Positions 53,942 to 62,288 are shown, numbered from the stretch's first letter. The stretch: DNA of 64,000 bases from Paucimonas sp. (GCA_031253995.1 JAIRVG010000086.1:1-64000); one strand, 5' to 3'. The notes: generated from the letters alone by a model not told the origin. Made by a program: numbers and translations.

Positions 53942-55117
53942 TTAGGCCGGTTCGGCCGTCGTGCGGGCCTTGAGGCGCGGGACCTCGAAGCCGTGGTCCA
54001 GGTCGAGCAAGGGGAACAGCAGGTCGGCGACCCGGTGCGCTTCATCGATCAGCGGGAAGCCGGAAAGGATGAAGGCGCTGGTGCCCTGGGCCTCGTACTC
54101 GCGAATGCGCTCGGCCACCTGCTCGGCGCTGCCTACCAGGTAGGTGCCGGCGGCCGGCCCCAGCAGGTTGAAGCCGAACAGGCTCGGGCCGGTCCATACG
54201 TTCGGGTAGATCTCCAGGTCGCGGGCCTTGGGCAGGCGGCCTTCGCGGATCGCCTGGACATTGGCCTGGATGCGCGGGTCGTCGCTGTGGAAGCTGTCCA
54301 GGGTCTGCCCCGGCGGCAGTTGCCGTTCGATGGCGGCGCGGGCGGTGGCCAGCGAGGTGTTGTCCAGCAGCTTCTGGGCGTGGGCCCAGGCCTCTTCCTC
54401 GGTTTCGCGGACGATGATTTGCAGGCGCGTGCCGTAGGTCAGCTCGCGACCGATCTTCGCCGCCTCGGCGCCGACCTTGCGGAACTTGGCGCCGAGCTTC
54501 GGTGGCGTGTCGGCGAAGCTCAGGTAGACATCGAGCAACTGCACCGAATGGGCCACGCCCGGATCGGAAGTACCCGCGCCCCACAGCGGCACCGACAGGC
54601 GCTTGGGCGGATGCCAGCCACCCAGCGGATGGCGCGCAGCAGCGGCCGGACGCGGCGCCAGCTTGACGAACTGGCCTTCGTAGCCCTCGGTGCTGCCCGC
54701 GTAGATGGCCTGGAACGCGCGCCAGTATTCGAGGCTGAACTGGTAGCGCTCGTCATGCGGGTAATGCACGCCCAGGGTGGCCAGGCCGGCATCGCTGCCA
54801 TTGACCACGTTGAACAGCAGGCGGCCGTTGGAGAACTCGTCGAAGGTCAGCGCCCACTTGGCCAGGACCGCTGGCGACACTTCGCCCGGGTGTTGCGCCA
54901 CGAGAAAGCGCAGGCGCTCGGTGGCATCGATCAGCGCCGCGGCCACGGTCAGGCTTTCGTTGGGGCTGGTGCCCAGCAGCGAGCCGTAATAGCCCAGGCG
55001 ATCGGCGCTCACCGCCAGTTGCTTGAGGTGATTGAAGTCGGTCAGCCAGCGGCCCTGTTCTTCCCAAGGGTATGGGCCATCAGGACTGGTGAGGTACCAG
55101 AGGATCTTCACTGCCAT
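53942..55117 (-). CDS. FMN-dependent LLM-class monooxygenase, SsuD-like
   Basis: The 391-residue cytoplasmic enzyme belongs to the luciferase-like two-component monooxygenases close to SsuD. It has FWYL-like start MAVKILWYLTSPDG, ADRLGYYGSLLGTS, FLVAQHPGEVSPAVLAKWAL, LSNGR-like FSNGRLLFNVVNGSD, and the C-terminal GTSAFILSGFPLIDEAHRVA. Such enzymes use FMNH2 from a separate reductase to release sulfite from sulfonates, or to oxygenate sulfones. It lies in the minus-strand operon between the class II aldolase-like gene and the importer. Confidence 0.9.
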   Translation of the reverse strand: MAVKILWYLTSPDGPYPWEEQGRWLTDFNHLKQLAVSADRLGYYGSLLGTSPNESLTVAAALIDATERLRFLVAQHPGEVSPAVLAKWALTFDEFSNGRLLFNVVNGSDAGLATLGVHYPHDERYQFSLEYWRAFQAIYAGSTEGYEGQFVKLAPRPAAAARHPLGGWHPPKRLSVPLWGAGTSDPGVAHSVQLLDVYLSFADTPPKLGAKFRKVGAEAAKIGRELTYGTRLQIIVRETEEEAWAHAQKLLDNTSLATARAAIERQLPPGQTLDSFHSDDPRIQANVQAIREGRLPKARDLEIYPNVWTGPSLFGFNLLGPAAGTYLVGSAEQVAERIREYEAQGTSAFILSGFPLIDEAHRVADLLFPLLDLDHGFEVPRLKARTTAEPA

Positions 55118-55129
55118 GGTCGGATGTCC

Positions 55130-55864
55130 TTATGCGCGTGGGCTGTCGTTGGCCGGCACCAGGCCGAGTTCGCGGGCCTGGTCGAGGAGCTTGCTCATGG
55201 TCCACTGCTGGGTCAGCACGCCCGGGCCGTAGGGCCGCGAGCCGCCGAGGGATTCGGCCAGCAGTTGCAGTTGCGCGCCCTCCTCCAGCAGCAGGATGAA
55301 CTCGGCGGTGTGGCGCAGGCCTTGGGTGCCCCATACGGTGGCGCCGCCGTTGGCTTCGAGGATCGCCGGGGTGAAGGGGTTGTCCGCCAGGCTGTCGAGG
55401 ATGAAGTCCACCTCGTCCTGGCGACGGTCGATGTACACCGGCAGTTCGCGGGCCAGCTGGAAGCGCTGCACCGGCACGTAGTGGAACGGCAGGGTGCGCT
55501 GGGTCTGGGCCCAGGCGCCGAGGTACGGGCTGTGCACGTGGGACACGGTGGTGATCTGCGGTTGCTGCTGGAACAGCCGGGTGTAGCGGTTGAGGCCGCC
55601 CTTGCCCTGGCCCAGCAACAGGTTGCCGGCAAAATCGGTGACGCTGGCTTTCAGCGGCTTGTGGTGGCTCCACGGGCCCGGGTAGTTCACCGAGACCAGC
55701 AGGTCGCGGCCCGGCACGCGCTCGATGAAGCCGACGGTGCCGTTGGCGGTGATGGTGTTGGTCTCGCGGTAGACGCGGAAGGCCTCGCCGGCTTCATGGG
55801 TGACGGCCTCGACGAAGTCCTTCAGTTCGGCGTCGATCAGGTTTTCGGTGGTCAGTACGGTCAT
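55130..55864 (-). CDS. Class II aldolase/adducin domain protein
   Basis: The 244-residue cytoplasmic protein shows the class II aldolase/adducin fold: NTITANGTVGFIERVPGRDL for the phosphate-side loop and the zinc ligands in TVSHVHSPYLGAW (HxH). A third His is plausible in GTQGLRHTAEFIL. It could be a retro-aldolase or epimerase acting on a carbonyl intermediate of the organosulfur substrate. The start at 55864 lies one base after the DszB-like gene ends, so the two are coupled. Confidence 0.85.
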   Translation of the reverse strand: MTVLTTENLIDAELKDFVEAVTHEAGEAFRVYRETNTITANGTVGFIERVPGRDLLVSVNYPGPWSHHKPLKASVTDFAGNLLLGQGKGGLNRYTRLFQQQPQITTVSHVHSPYLGAWAQTQRTLPFHYVPVQRFQLARELPVYIDRRQDEVDFILDSLADNPFTPAILEANGGATVWGTQGLRHTAEFILLLEEGAQLQLLAESLGGSRPYGPGVLTQQWTMSKLLDQARELGLVPANDSPRA

Positions 55865-55865
55865 G

Positions 55866-56930
55866 TCACAGGTCCTTGTCGTGGGCGCGTTGCGCCAGCA
55901 GTTCGCGGGCGGCTTGCAGCGGGCGGTGGTCGACCCACTCGGCGAGGTCGAAATCGGCTTCGAGGAAGCCATGCAGGTTGAGGAAGGTCTTCTGGATATC
56001 GAGGAAGGCCAGGCGCTGTTCGGAGAGGTCCGGGGCCAGGGTGGTGTGGAAGTCGCCGCGGTAGGCTTCGTCCACGCCCTGGGCACCGGCACGGGTCTCG
56101 TCCTGGAGGATGCGCAGCACGCCTTCGCGGTTGTCCCGCGCCCATTCGGCAGCGCGCAGGGTCTGGGCGAGGAAGCGCACCACCAGGTCGAAATGCTCGT
56201 CGAGCAGGCTCTGGTGCACGGTGATCGGCCGTGGCGTGCCGTTGTTGATGCGATGGCGCGGGTCTTCGATCTGGTCCAGATCGATGCCGACCTCAAGGCC
56301 CAGGCGGCGCGCGGCGTCGGCGGCGGAGGCGCCCTTGACGTAGACCGCGTCCACTTCGCCGCGCACCAGGTAATCCAGGCCTGACCAGAGGCGCTGAAGG
56401 CCTTCGTTGGGGTTCGGTGCCTGTTCCTGGTCGTGCAGCGGCACTTCTACCAGCGTGACATCGCCGAAGCCGAGGCCAGCCAGGCTCAGCGCGCCTTTGT
56501 AGCCATGCAGGCTCATGGCCCGGGCGATGCTGCCGGGACGGTTGGCCCCCCAGGCCGGCAGGGCCAGGCGCTTGCCCTTGAGGTCGGCGGCGCTGCGGAT
56601 GCCGGAGCCAGGACGCACGAGGATGGTCTGCCATTCCTCGATCCAGGTCAGGCCGATCAGGCGGCTTGGCGAACCGGCAGCGCGGGCGGCCAGGGCCGGG
56701 ACGTTGCCACCCTCGCGAAACAGTCCGGGCAACTGGTGATCGTAATGGTGGTGGCCGAGTTGCCGGGCTTCCTGCAGGGTCTGCACCGGCAGGCCGTCGG
56801 CGGCGAACTCTTCGCCAAGCCAGCCCAGGGTGTAGGCGATGCCGGACGCGGTTGGGACCGGGCAGCGGGTGAACCAGAGTTGCTCCAGGGGCGCCGCGCT
56901 GGGCAGCGGCAAGGTAGCAGCGAGTGACAT
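55866..56930 (-). CDS. DszB/SsuA-like protein without signal peptide, candidate desulfinase
   Basis: The 354-residue protein has the periplasmic-binding-protein fold shared by SsuA and by the desulfinase DszB. No signal peptide is present, so it is cytoplasmic and unlikely to be a transport protein. It keeps all three DszB active-site residues as I remember them: Cys in RCPVPTA (C23; DszB C27), His in HHHYDHQ (H60; DszB H60) and Arg in FREGGNVP (R72; DszB R70). A C-S bond-cleaving desulfinase role is therefore likely. It is the first gene of the minus-strand operon and is preceded by an excellent sigma-54 promoter. Confidence 0.8.
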   Translation of the reverse strand: MSLAATLPLPSAAPLEQLWFTRCPVPTASGIAYTLGWLGEEFAADGLPVQTLQEARQLGHHHYDHQLPGLFREGGNVPALAARAAGSPSRLIGLTWIEEWQTILVRPGSGIRSAADLKGKRLALPAWGANRPGSIARAMSLHGYKGALSLAGLGFGDVTLVEVPLHDQEQAPNPNEGLQRLWSGLDYLVRGEVDAVYVKGASAADAARRLGLEVGIDLDQIEDPRHRINNGTPRPITVHQSLLDEHFDLVVRFLAQTLRAAEWARDNREGVLRILQDETRAGAQGVDEAYRGDFHTTLAPDLSEQRLAFLDIQKTFLNLHGFLEADFDLAEWVDHRPLQAARELLAQRAHDKDL

Positions 56931-56983
56931 GGGTGGACTCCATCAGGGGATCGAAGGGGCCAGGCGGCCTTTGCCAGGGCTAT

Positions 56984-57000
56984 TGCAGCGCCCGTGCCAA
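56984..57000 (-). promoter_or_regulatory. Sigma-54 promoter of the DszB-like/SsuD/importer operon
   Basis: On the minus strand TGGCACGGGCGCTGCA matches the RpoN consensus TGGCACG-N4-TTGCW at all but one base, with GG (56998-56997) and GC (56986-56985) ten bases apart. The predicted start site is near 56973, about 43 bases before the first start codon (56930). Confidence 0.8.
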
Positions 57001-57184
57001 GTCGACAACCCACTGATTTCATTGAATTTTATACCTGTCACCGGATGCAGACTGCTGATCTGCCAGCACCCGCCCAGCGTCATTGCTGCTGCCTGAGCAA
57101 CAACCGGCCGCGGACTGCTGCTGGAGCAGCAACCAGCCTCTTGGAAATCGCTGAAAGCCACGTATCTCAAGGCCTCCAGGCCAC

Positions 57185-57200
57185 TGGCACAGAACCTGCT
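57185..57200 (+). promoter_or_regulatory. Sigma-54 promoter of the SfnB-like gene
   Basis: TGGCACAGAACCTGCT has GG at 57186-57187 and GC at 57198-57199, exactly ten bases apart, and matches TGGCACG-N4-TTGCW at 14 or more positions. The predicted start site is near 57211, about 27 bases before the GTG start. It is back to back with the sigma-54 promoter at 56984-57000. Confidence 0.8.
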
Positions 57201-57237
57201 CCGAACCGCGCACCTGTTCATTCAAGGAAGCGTTATC

Positions 57238-58455
57238 GTGACTACCCTGCCCCGCCGCCTGGAAAGCGAAGCCCAGGCCATTACCGTCGCCCATGAAGTG
57301 GCCGGCGAGATCGCCGCCCTCGCCGCCGATCCGCAAAACAACCGCACCCTGCCCCGGCGCCAGGCCGAACTGCTGTCCAGCAGCGGCCTGACCGCCATCG
57401 GCGTGCCCCGCGCCGATGGCGGCCTTGGCGCCTCGGTGGAAACCATCGTCGAGACGGTACGGATCATTTCCCGTGCCGATGGCGGCGTCGGCCAGTTGCT
57501 GCAGATCCACAACGTGATGCTGCGCGGCGTGCTCAACGGTTATCCGGATGAAGTGCGCCAGCGCCTGATCGGCGACCTGCTGGCCGGCAAGCGCCTGGGC
57601 AATGCCCTGGCGGAAGTGGGCGGCAAGAACAAGTTCGCCCTCAAGACCCGGGTCGAGCGCCGCGAGGACGGCGTGCTGGTGCTCAACGGCAGCAAGTTCT
57701 ACTCCACCGGCTCGTACCTGGCCGAGTGGATTTCCCTGACCGCCGCCAGCGACGACGGCGGCGCCGGCGTGCTGCTGCACCGCGATACCCCGGGCCTGAC
57801 CCTGGTGGACGACTGGGACGCCTTCGGCCAGCACAACTCGGTGAGCGGCACCGTGCGCTTCGACAATATCGAGCTGGACGAGCGCTACGTCCTGCGTCGC
57901 CAGGGCCCGATGAAGCGCACCGGGCTGACCTTCCCGCAGATCCTCCACGCCGCCATCGACACCGGCATCGCCGCCGGCGCCCTGCAGGCCGGTATCGACT
58001 ACCTCAACCAGCATGCGCGGCCGTGGGTGGAGAGCGAGGTGGAACGGGCCAGCGACGAGCCGCATATCATCCGCCAGATCGGCGAATACGCCGTGGCCCT
58101 GCGCGCCGCCGAGTCGCTGCTGCGGGATGCCGCGCGGACCTTCGACGCCCACGAGCGCGACCCGGAGAACAAGACGCTGCAGGACGAACTGATCCTCTCG
58201 GTGGCCACCGCCCGCGCCCACTCCGACGGCGCCTCGCTGAAGATCTCCAGCGACATCTTCTCCCTGCTCGGCGCCAGTGCGTCCCTGAGCAAGTGGAACC
58301 TCGACCGCTTCTGGCGCAACGCCCGGGTGCACACCACCCACGACCCGATCCGCTGGCGCCTGCACCATGTCGGCAACTACTACCTCAATGGCGTCGATCC
58401 GGGCGAGTACACCGCGATCCTCACGGCCAAGCAGAAGGCCGGCGCCAGCCGCTGA
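57238..58455 (+). CDS. sfnB: SfnB/DszC-like acyl-CoA-dehydrogenase-fold flavoprotein
   Basis: The 405-residue cytoplasmic protein has the acyl-CoA dehydrogenase fold but matches SfnB/DszC, which are flavin-dependent oxygenase relatives of sulfur metabolism. Segments include SGLTAIGVPRADGGLGASVE, LAEVGGKNKFALKTRVERRE, NGSKFYSTGSYLAEWISLTA and FWRNARVHTTHDPIRWRLHH. The start is GTG at 57238 after AAGGAAG. It is RpoN-driven like the sfn genes of P. putida. Its oxygenase activity is inferred from family. Confidence 0.87.
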   Translation: MTTLPRRLESEAQAITVAHEVAGEIAALAADPQNNRTLPRRQAELLSSSGLTAIGVPRADGGLGASVETIVETVRIISRADGGVGQLLQIHNVMLRGVLNGYPDEVRQRLIGDLLAGKRLGNALAEVGGKNKFALKTRVERREDGVLVLNGSKFYSTGSYLAEWISLTAASDDGGAGVLLHRDTPGLTLVDDWDAFGQHNSVSGTVRFDNIELDERYVLRRQGPMKRTGLTFPQILHAAIDTGIAAGALQAGIDYLNQHARPWVESEVERASDEPHIIRQIGEYAVALRAAESLLRDAARTFDAHERDPENKTLQDELILSVATARAHSDGASLKISSDIFSLLGASASLSKWNLDRFWRNARVHTTHDPIRWRLHHVGNYYLNGVDPGEYTAILTAKQKAGASR

Positions 58456-58461
58456 TCCGCG

Positions 58462-58485
58462 CGCGCGGGGCTGCCCGCGCGTTTT
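58462..58485 (+). terminator. Hairpin between the SfnB-like gene and the ABC exporter
   Basis: CGCGCGGG (58462-58469) pairs with CCCGCGCG (58474-58481) around GCTG, followed by TTTT. It starts seven bases after the stop codon and ends 22 bases before the exporter start, so it probably attenuates read-through into the exporter genes. Confidence 0.7.
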
Positions 58486-58507
58486 CCCGTCCTGCATCGA
58501 GTCCTTC

Positions 58508-60274
58508 ATGAACCCTCGACATCCGCTGCTGCGCAGCCTGGCGATCTACCGCGAGATGCCCTGGCGTTTCGCCCTGGTCGCCGGGCTGTTCGTGCTTATC
58601 AACCTGGGCCTGGTCTGGCAGCAATGGCTGATCGGCCACGCCCTCAACGACGTCACCGCTGGCGCTGCCGTGCGCCGCCTCGACGATGGCGGCCTCGACG
58701 GTCGCCTCGCCTGGTACTGGTTCTGGCTGATCCTCGCCGTGGCCCTGGGCCGTGCGGTGCTGCAATACGCCGCCGCGCTGGGCTCGCTGATCCTCGGCCA
58801 GGCCCTGCTCACCCGCCTGCGCGAGCGCATCCTGGAACAGGTGCTGCGCCTGCACCTGGGTTATCACTGGCAACACGGCATGGGCGAGATCGTCACCCGC
58901 ACCACCCGCGATGCCGACAAGGTCCGCGATGCCCTGGTGAGCTTCTGGCGCCAGCTGGTGGAAACCCCGCTGGTGGTGCTGGCGACCGTCGGCCTGCTGG
59001 CCTGGTATCACCCGTTGCTGGCGGTCGGCCCGCTGCTGCTGACCCTGCTCGGCCTGTACATCTTCGTCCTGCAGACCGAACGCCTGGTGGAACTGGACCG
59101 GGCGGTGGGCGCGGCCTACGACCGGGTCAACCAGGACCTGGCCGAGGGCATCGGCGCGGTGCGGGTGATCAAGTCGTTCGGCCTGCAACAGCAGCGCATC
59201 GACGGCTTCGCCGCCCAGGTCGAGGCGTTCACCGGCCTGGCCCGGCAGGCGCTGAAATGGGCCAGCTCGCGCATCCCGCTGCCGCAGGCGGTGGTGGCCC
59301 TGGGGCATGTGTGGATCCTGGTGATCGGCGCGCAACTGGTGGCCGCCGGGCGTATCGGCATCGGCGAGCTGGTCACCTCGCTGCTGATCGCCACCACCCT
59401 GGTGTTCCGTATCGAGGGGATTGGCCGGGTGATGCAGACCTTCGCCGATGCCCGCGCCTCGGCCGGGCGGATCTGGCAGTTGCTGGACGCGCCGACGCAG
59501 ATCGAAAGCGGGCCACGGCACCTGCCACCGGGAGCCTTGGGACTGAAGCTGGACAACGTCAGCGTCGCCGCCCCAGGCAGCGAGCGCGACATCCTGCGCC
59601 AGTGCTCGCTGAGCCTGGCACCGGGTGAAGTCGTCGCCCTGGTCGGCGCCACCGGCACCGGCAAGAGCCTGCTGGCCAGCCTGCTGCCGCGCCTGACCGA
59701 CGCCGACAGCGGCCAGGTGCTGGTGGGCAATGCCCAGGGCGGCTGGCAGGACGTGCGCGGCGTCGACCTCGCCGAACTGCGCCGCCGCGTGCACGTGCTG
59801 CCCCAGGAGAGCTTCCTGTTCGCCGACACCCTGGCCGCCAACCTGCGCCTCACCGCACCGCAGGCCAGCGACGCCGAACTGCTCGACGCCCTGCACCGGG
59901 CCAGCGCCGACGACATCCTCGAACGCCTGCCCCACGGCCTCGACAGCCCGCTGGGGGATCGCGGCGTCACCCTGTCCGGCGGCCAGCGCCAGCGCCTGTG
60001 CCTGGCCCGCGCCCTGCTCGCCGCGCCGGACCTGCTGTGCCTGGACGACGCCACCAGCGCCCTCGACGCCATCAGCGAGCGCCACGTGCTGGACAACCTG
60101 CGTCGCCCCGGTGGCCCGACCCTGCTGCTGATCGCCAGCAAGGCCTCCACCGTCGAGCGTGCCGACCGCGTGCTGCTGCTGGACCAGGGCCGCATCGTCG
60201 ACAGCGGCCCGCATGAGCAACTGCGCCGGCGCAACCCGGCCTACCGTGACCTGCTGGGGATCGAGCATGAGTAA
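58508..60274 (+). CDS. ABC exporter half-transporter with degenerate ATP site (subunit 1)
   Basis: The 588-residue protein has an N-terminal six-helix exporter domain (about 1-320) and a C-terminal nucleotide-binding domain. Walker A is GATGTGKSLL (near 380) and the signature LSGGQRQR (near 488) is canonical. Walker B is LLCLDDATSALD (near 511) with Asp instead of the catalytic Glu, and the H-loop reads LLIASKAST (near 540), lacking the switch His. It overlaps the next gene by eight bases, forming a heterodimer. The cargo is unknown. The locus suggests a product or intermediate of organosulfur breakdown. Confidence 0.9.
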   Translation: MNPRHPLLRSLAIYREMPWRFALVAGLFVLINLGLVWQQWLIGHALNDVTAGAAVRRLDDGGLDGRLAWYWFWLILAVALGRAVLQYAAALGSLILGQALLTRLRERILEQVLRLHLGYHWQHGMGEIVTRTTRDADKVRDALVSFWRQLVETPLVVLATVGLLAWYHPLLAVGPLLLTLLGLYIFVLQTERLVELDRAVGAAYDRVNQDLAEGIGAVRVIKSFGLQQQRIDGFAAQVEAFTGLARQALKWASSRIPLPQAVVALGHVWILVIGAQLVAAGRIGIGELVTSLLIATTLVFRIEGIGRVMQTFADARASAGRIWQLLDAPTQIESGPRHLPPGALGLKLDNVSVAAPGSERDILRQCSLSLAPGEVVALVGATGTGKSLLASLLPRLTDADSGQVLVGNAQGGWQDVRGVDLAELRRRVHVLPQESFLFADTLAANLRLTAPQASDAELLDALHRASADDILERLPHGLDSPLGDRGVTLSGGQRQRLCLARALLAAPDLLCLDDATSALDAISERHVLDNLRRPGGPTLLLIASKASTVERADRVLLLDQGRIVDSGPHEQLRRRNPAYRDLLGIEHE

Positions 60275-62099
60275 GAACGCCGGCAACACCGCCATGAGCG
60301 ATATCGAGATCGAGGAACGCCTGGCGAAGAAGGCCCTGGACCGCAGCATGCTGCGCCGCCTGCTGCCGCTGTTGAAGCCGGTGCGCCGCCAGGTCGCCTG
60401 GGTCATCGGCCTGGAGCTGCTGCTGGTGTTCACCGTGTTCCTGCGGCCGTGGTTCGTCCGCGAACTGCTGGACCGCGGCCTGATCCACGACGGCAACGCC
60501 TGGCTGCTGGACCTGCCGCTGGTGCTGTGGCTCGGTGCCGGGCTGGCCGCCAGCTGGCTCGGGCGCTTCCTGCTCGCCGGGGTGTCGCAATACCTCGCCG
60601 GCAGTGCGGCCATCGAGGTGCTGAACCAGTTGCGGGTGCGGGTGTTCGCCCATGTCCAGGCGCTGAGCATCGGCTACTTCGACCGTACCCGTGCCGGGCG
60701 CATCCTCTCCCGCGCCGACCGCGACGTCGACGCCCTCGAACCGCTGCTGATCCAGGGTCCGCCGGAACTGCTCGGCGCCCTGCTGCGCTGCACCCTGGCG
60801 GCGTTGATGCTGTGGCTGATCGAGCCGCTGTTCTTCTTCGCCCTGATCGGCAGCGTGCCACTGCTGTTCCTCGCCACCTGGGCGTTCAAGCGCGTGGCCC
60901 AGCGCAACTGGGCCAAGGTCGCCGAACAGCGCAGCCGCTTCACCGCGCACCTGGTGGAAAGCGTCAGCGGCGTGCGCCTGCTGCAGCAGAGCGGACGCGA
61001 AGGCGACAACCAGCGGCGCTACCGACAGTTGCTGGACGAGTTCAACGACGCCCTGATCACCGGCAGCCTGCGTTCCGGCTGGTTCGCACCCTTCACCGCG
61101 CTACTCGCCGCTGCCGGCATGGCAGTGCTGGTGCTGGTCGGCGGCTATTCGCTGGCCCAGGGCACGGTTACCGTCGGGCAGATCGGCGAAAGCCTGTTCT
61201 ACGTGATGCTGTTTCTCGGCCCGTTGCAGGAGCTGACCGACCTGTTCGAGCGCTACGCCACCGGCTCGGCCTCGGCACAGCGGATCTTCCTGCTGCTGGA
61301 CACCGCCCCCGAGATCCTCGACCCACCCCGCCCGCTGCCGCTGCTCCGGGTGCAGGGCGAGGTGCATTTCGACCGGGTGCGCTTCGCCTACCAGCGCGAT
61401 GCCGAACGGCCAGTGATCGACGGCCTCGACCTGCGCATCCGCGCCGGCGAGGTGCTGGCCATCGTCGGGCCGTCCGGGCATGGCAAGAGCACCCTGGTGC
61501 AGTTGCTGACGCGCTTCTACGAGGTGGACGACGGCGCCGTGAAGCTGGATGGCGTGGATATCCGCCAGCTCAGCCAGCAGCAGCTGCGCCGGCATGTGGG
61601 CGTGGTGCTGCAGGACAACGTGCTGTTCGCCGGCAGCATCCTCGACAACCTGCGCCTCGCCGCGCCGGGTGCGGACGATGCCAGCCTGATCGCGGCGGCG
61701 CAGGAACTGGGAGCGGAGGAAGTGCTGGAGCGGCTGCCGCATCAGTACCAGACCCAAGTGGGGGCGCTGGGCAGTCATCTCAGTCATGGGCAGCGGCAGC
61801 TGGTGTGCCTGGTGCGGGCGTACCTGGCCAACCCGGCAGTGCTGGTGCTGGACGAAGCGACGTCGGCGGTGGACGTGCATACCGAACGGCGCATCCAGCG
61901 GGCGCTGAGGCGACTGTGCGAGGGACGGACGGCGATCATCATCGCCCATCGGCTGGCGACGATCCGGGATGCGGATCGGATCGTGGTGATTCGCCAGGGG
62001 CGGGTGCAGGAGCAAGGGAGTCATGCGCAGTTGCTGGCGGCGGACGGGGCCTACTCGGCGTTGTATCGCAGCTACGACGCGCTGGCGGTGCATGACTGA
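60267..62099 (+). CDS. ABC exporter half-transporter, partner subunit 2
   Basis: The 610-residue protein has an N-terminal cytoplasmic extension (about 35 residues), an exporter membrane domain (about 36-330) and a nucleotide-binding domain. The domain has canonical Walker A GPSGHGKST (near 401), Walker B LVLDEATSAVD (near 527) with catalytic Glu, and H-loop IIIAHRLAT (near 559). Its signature is LSHGQRQL (near 504) instead of LSGGQ. This complements subunit 1: one composite ATP site is fully canonical and the other degenerate. The start at 60267 overlaps the end of subunit 1. Confidence 0.9.
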   Translation: MSKNAGNTAMSDIEIEERLAKKALDRSMLRRLLPLLKPVRRQVAWVIGLELLLVFTVFLRPWFVRELLDRGLIHDGNAWLLDLPLVLWLGAGLAASWLGRFLLAGVSQYLAGSAAIEVLNQLRVRVFAHVQALSIGYFDRTRAGRILSRADRDVDALEPLLIQGPPELLGALLRCTLAALMLWLIEPLFFFALIGSVPLLFLATWAFKRVAQRNWAKVAEQRSRFTAHLVESVSGVRLLQQSGREGDNQRRYRQLLDEFNDALITGSLRSGWFAPFTALLAAAGMAVLVLVGGYSLAQGTVTVGQIGESLFYVMLFLGPLQELTDLFERYATGSASAQRIFLLLDTAPEILDPPRPLPLLRVQGEVHFDRVRFAYQRDAERPVIDGLDLRIRAGEVLAIVGPSGHGKSTLVQLLTRFYEVDDGAVKLDGVDIRQLSQQQLRRHVGVVLQDNVLFAGSILDNLRLAAPGADDASLIAAAQELGAEEVLERLPHQYQTQVGALGSHLSHGQRQLVCLVRAYLANPAVLVLDEATSAVDVHTERRIQRALRRLCEGRTAIIIAHRLATIRDADRIVVIRQGRVQEQGSHAQLLAADGAYSALYRSYDALAVHD

Positions 62100-62163
62100 A
62101 CGGCAACAGTGGTTGCTTGCGGGGTGCTGCCCAGGCAGCAGCCTGTGGTGATTTCACTGGCCT

Positions 62164-62253
62164 CATCGCTGGCAAGCCAGCTCCCACAAGGTCCGTTGCA
62201 TGCCCGGAATACGGGCCCGGCGCGGTCCCTGTGGGAGCTGGCTTGCCAGCGAT
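62164..62253. repeat. Inverted REP pair, GCTGGCTTGCC type
   Basis: ATCGCTGGCAAGCCAGCTCC (from 62165) and GGAGCTGGCTTGCCAGCGAT (62234-62253) face each other across about 50 bases. The core is the same as in the pair at 48608-48682. It lies between the ABC exporter and the sigma-54 promoter of the second monooxygenase. Confidence 0.9.
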
Positions 62254-62272
62254 GAAGCCCTCAAAAGCACCG

Positions 62273-62288
62273 TGGCATGCCGGTTGCA
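62273..62288 (+). promoter_or_regulatory. Sigma-54 promoter of the second SsuD-like gene
   Basis: TGGCATGCCGGTTGCA has GG at 62274-62275 and GC at 62286-62287, ten bases apart, and a perfect -12 element TTGCA. Only one base departs from the TGGCACG -24 element. The predicted start site is near 62299, about 21 bases before the ATG at 62320. Confidence 0.85.

Noticed and set aside
53507..55981. Long plus-strand frame across the binding-protein and monooxygenase genes
   Set aside because: It spans three well-supported minus-strand genes and encodes only low-complexity sequence.
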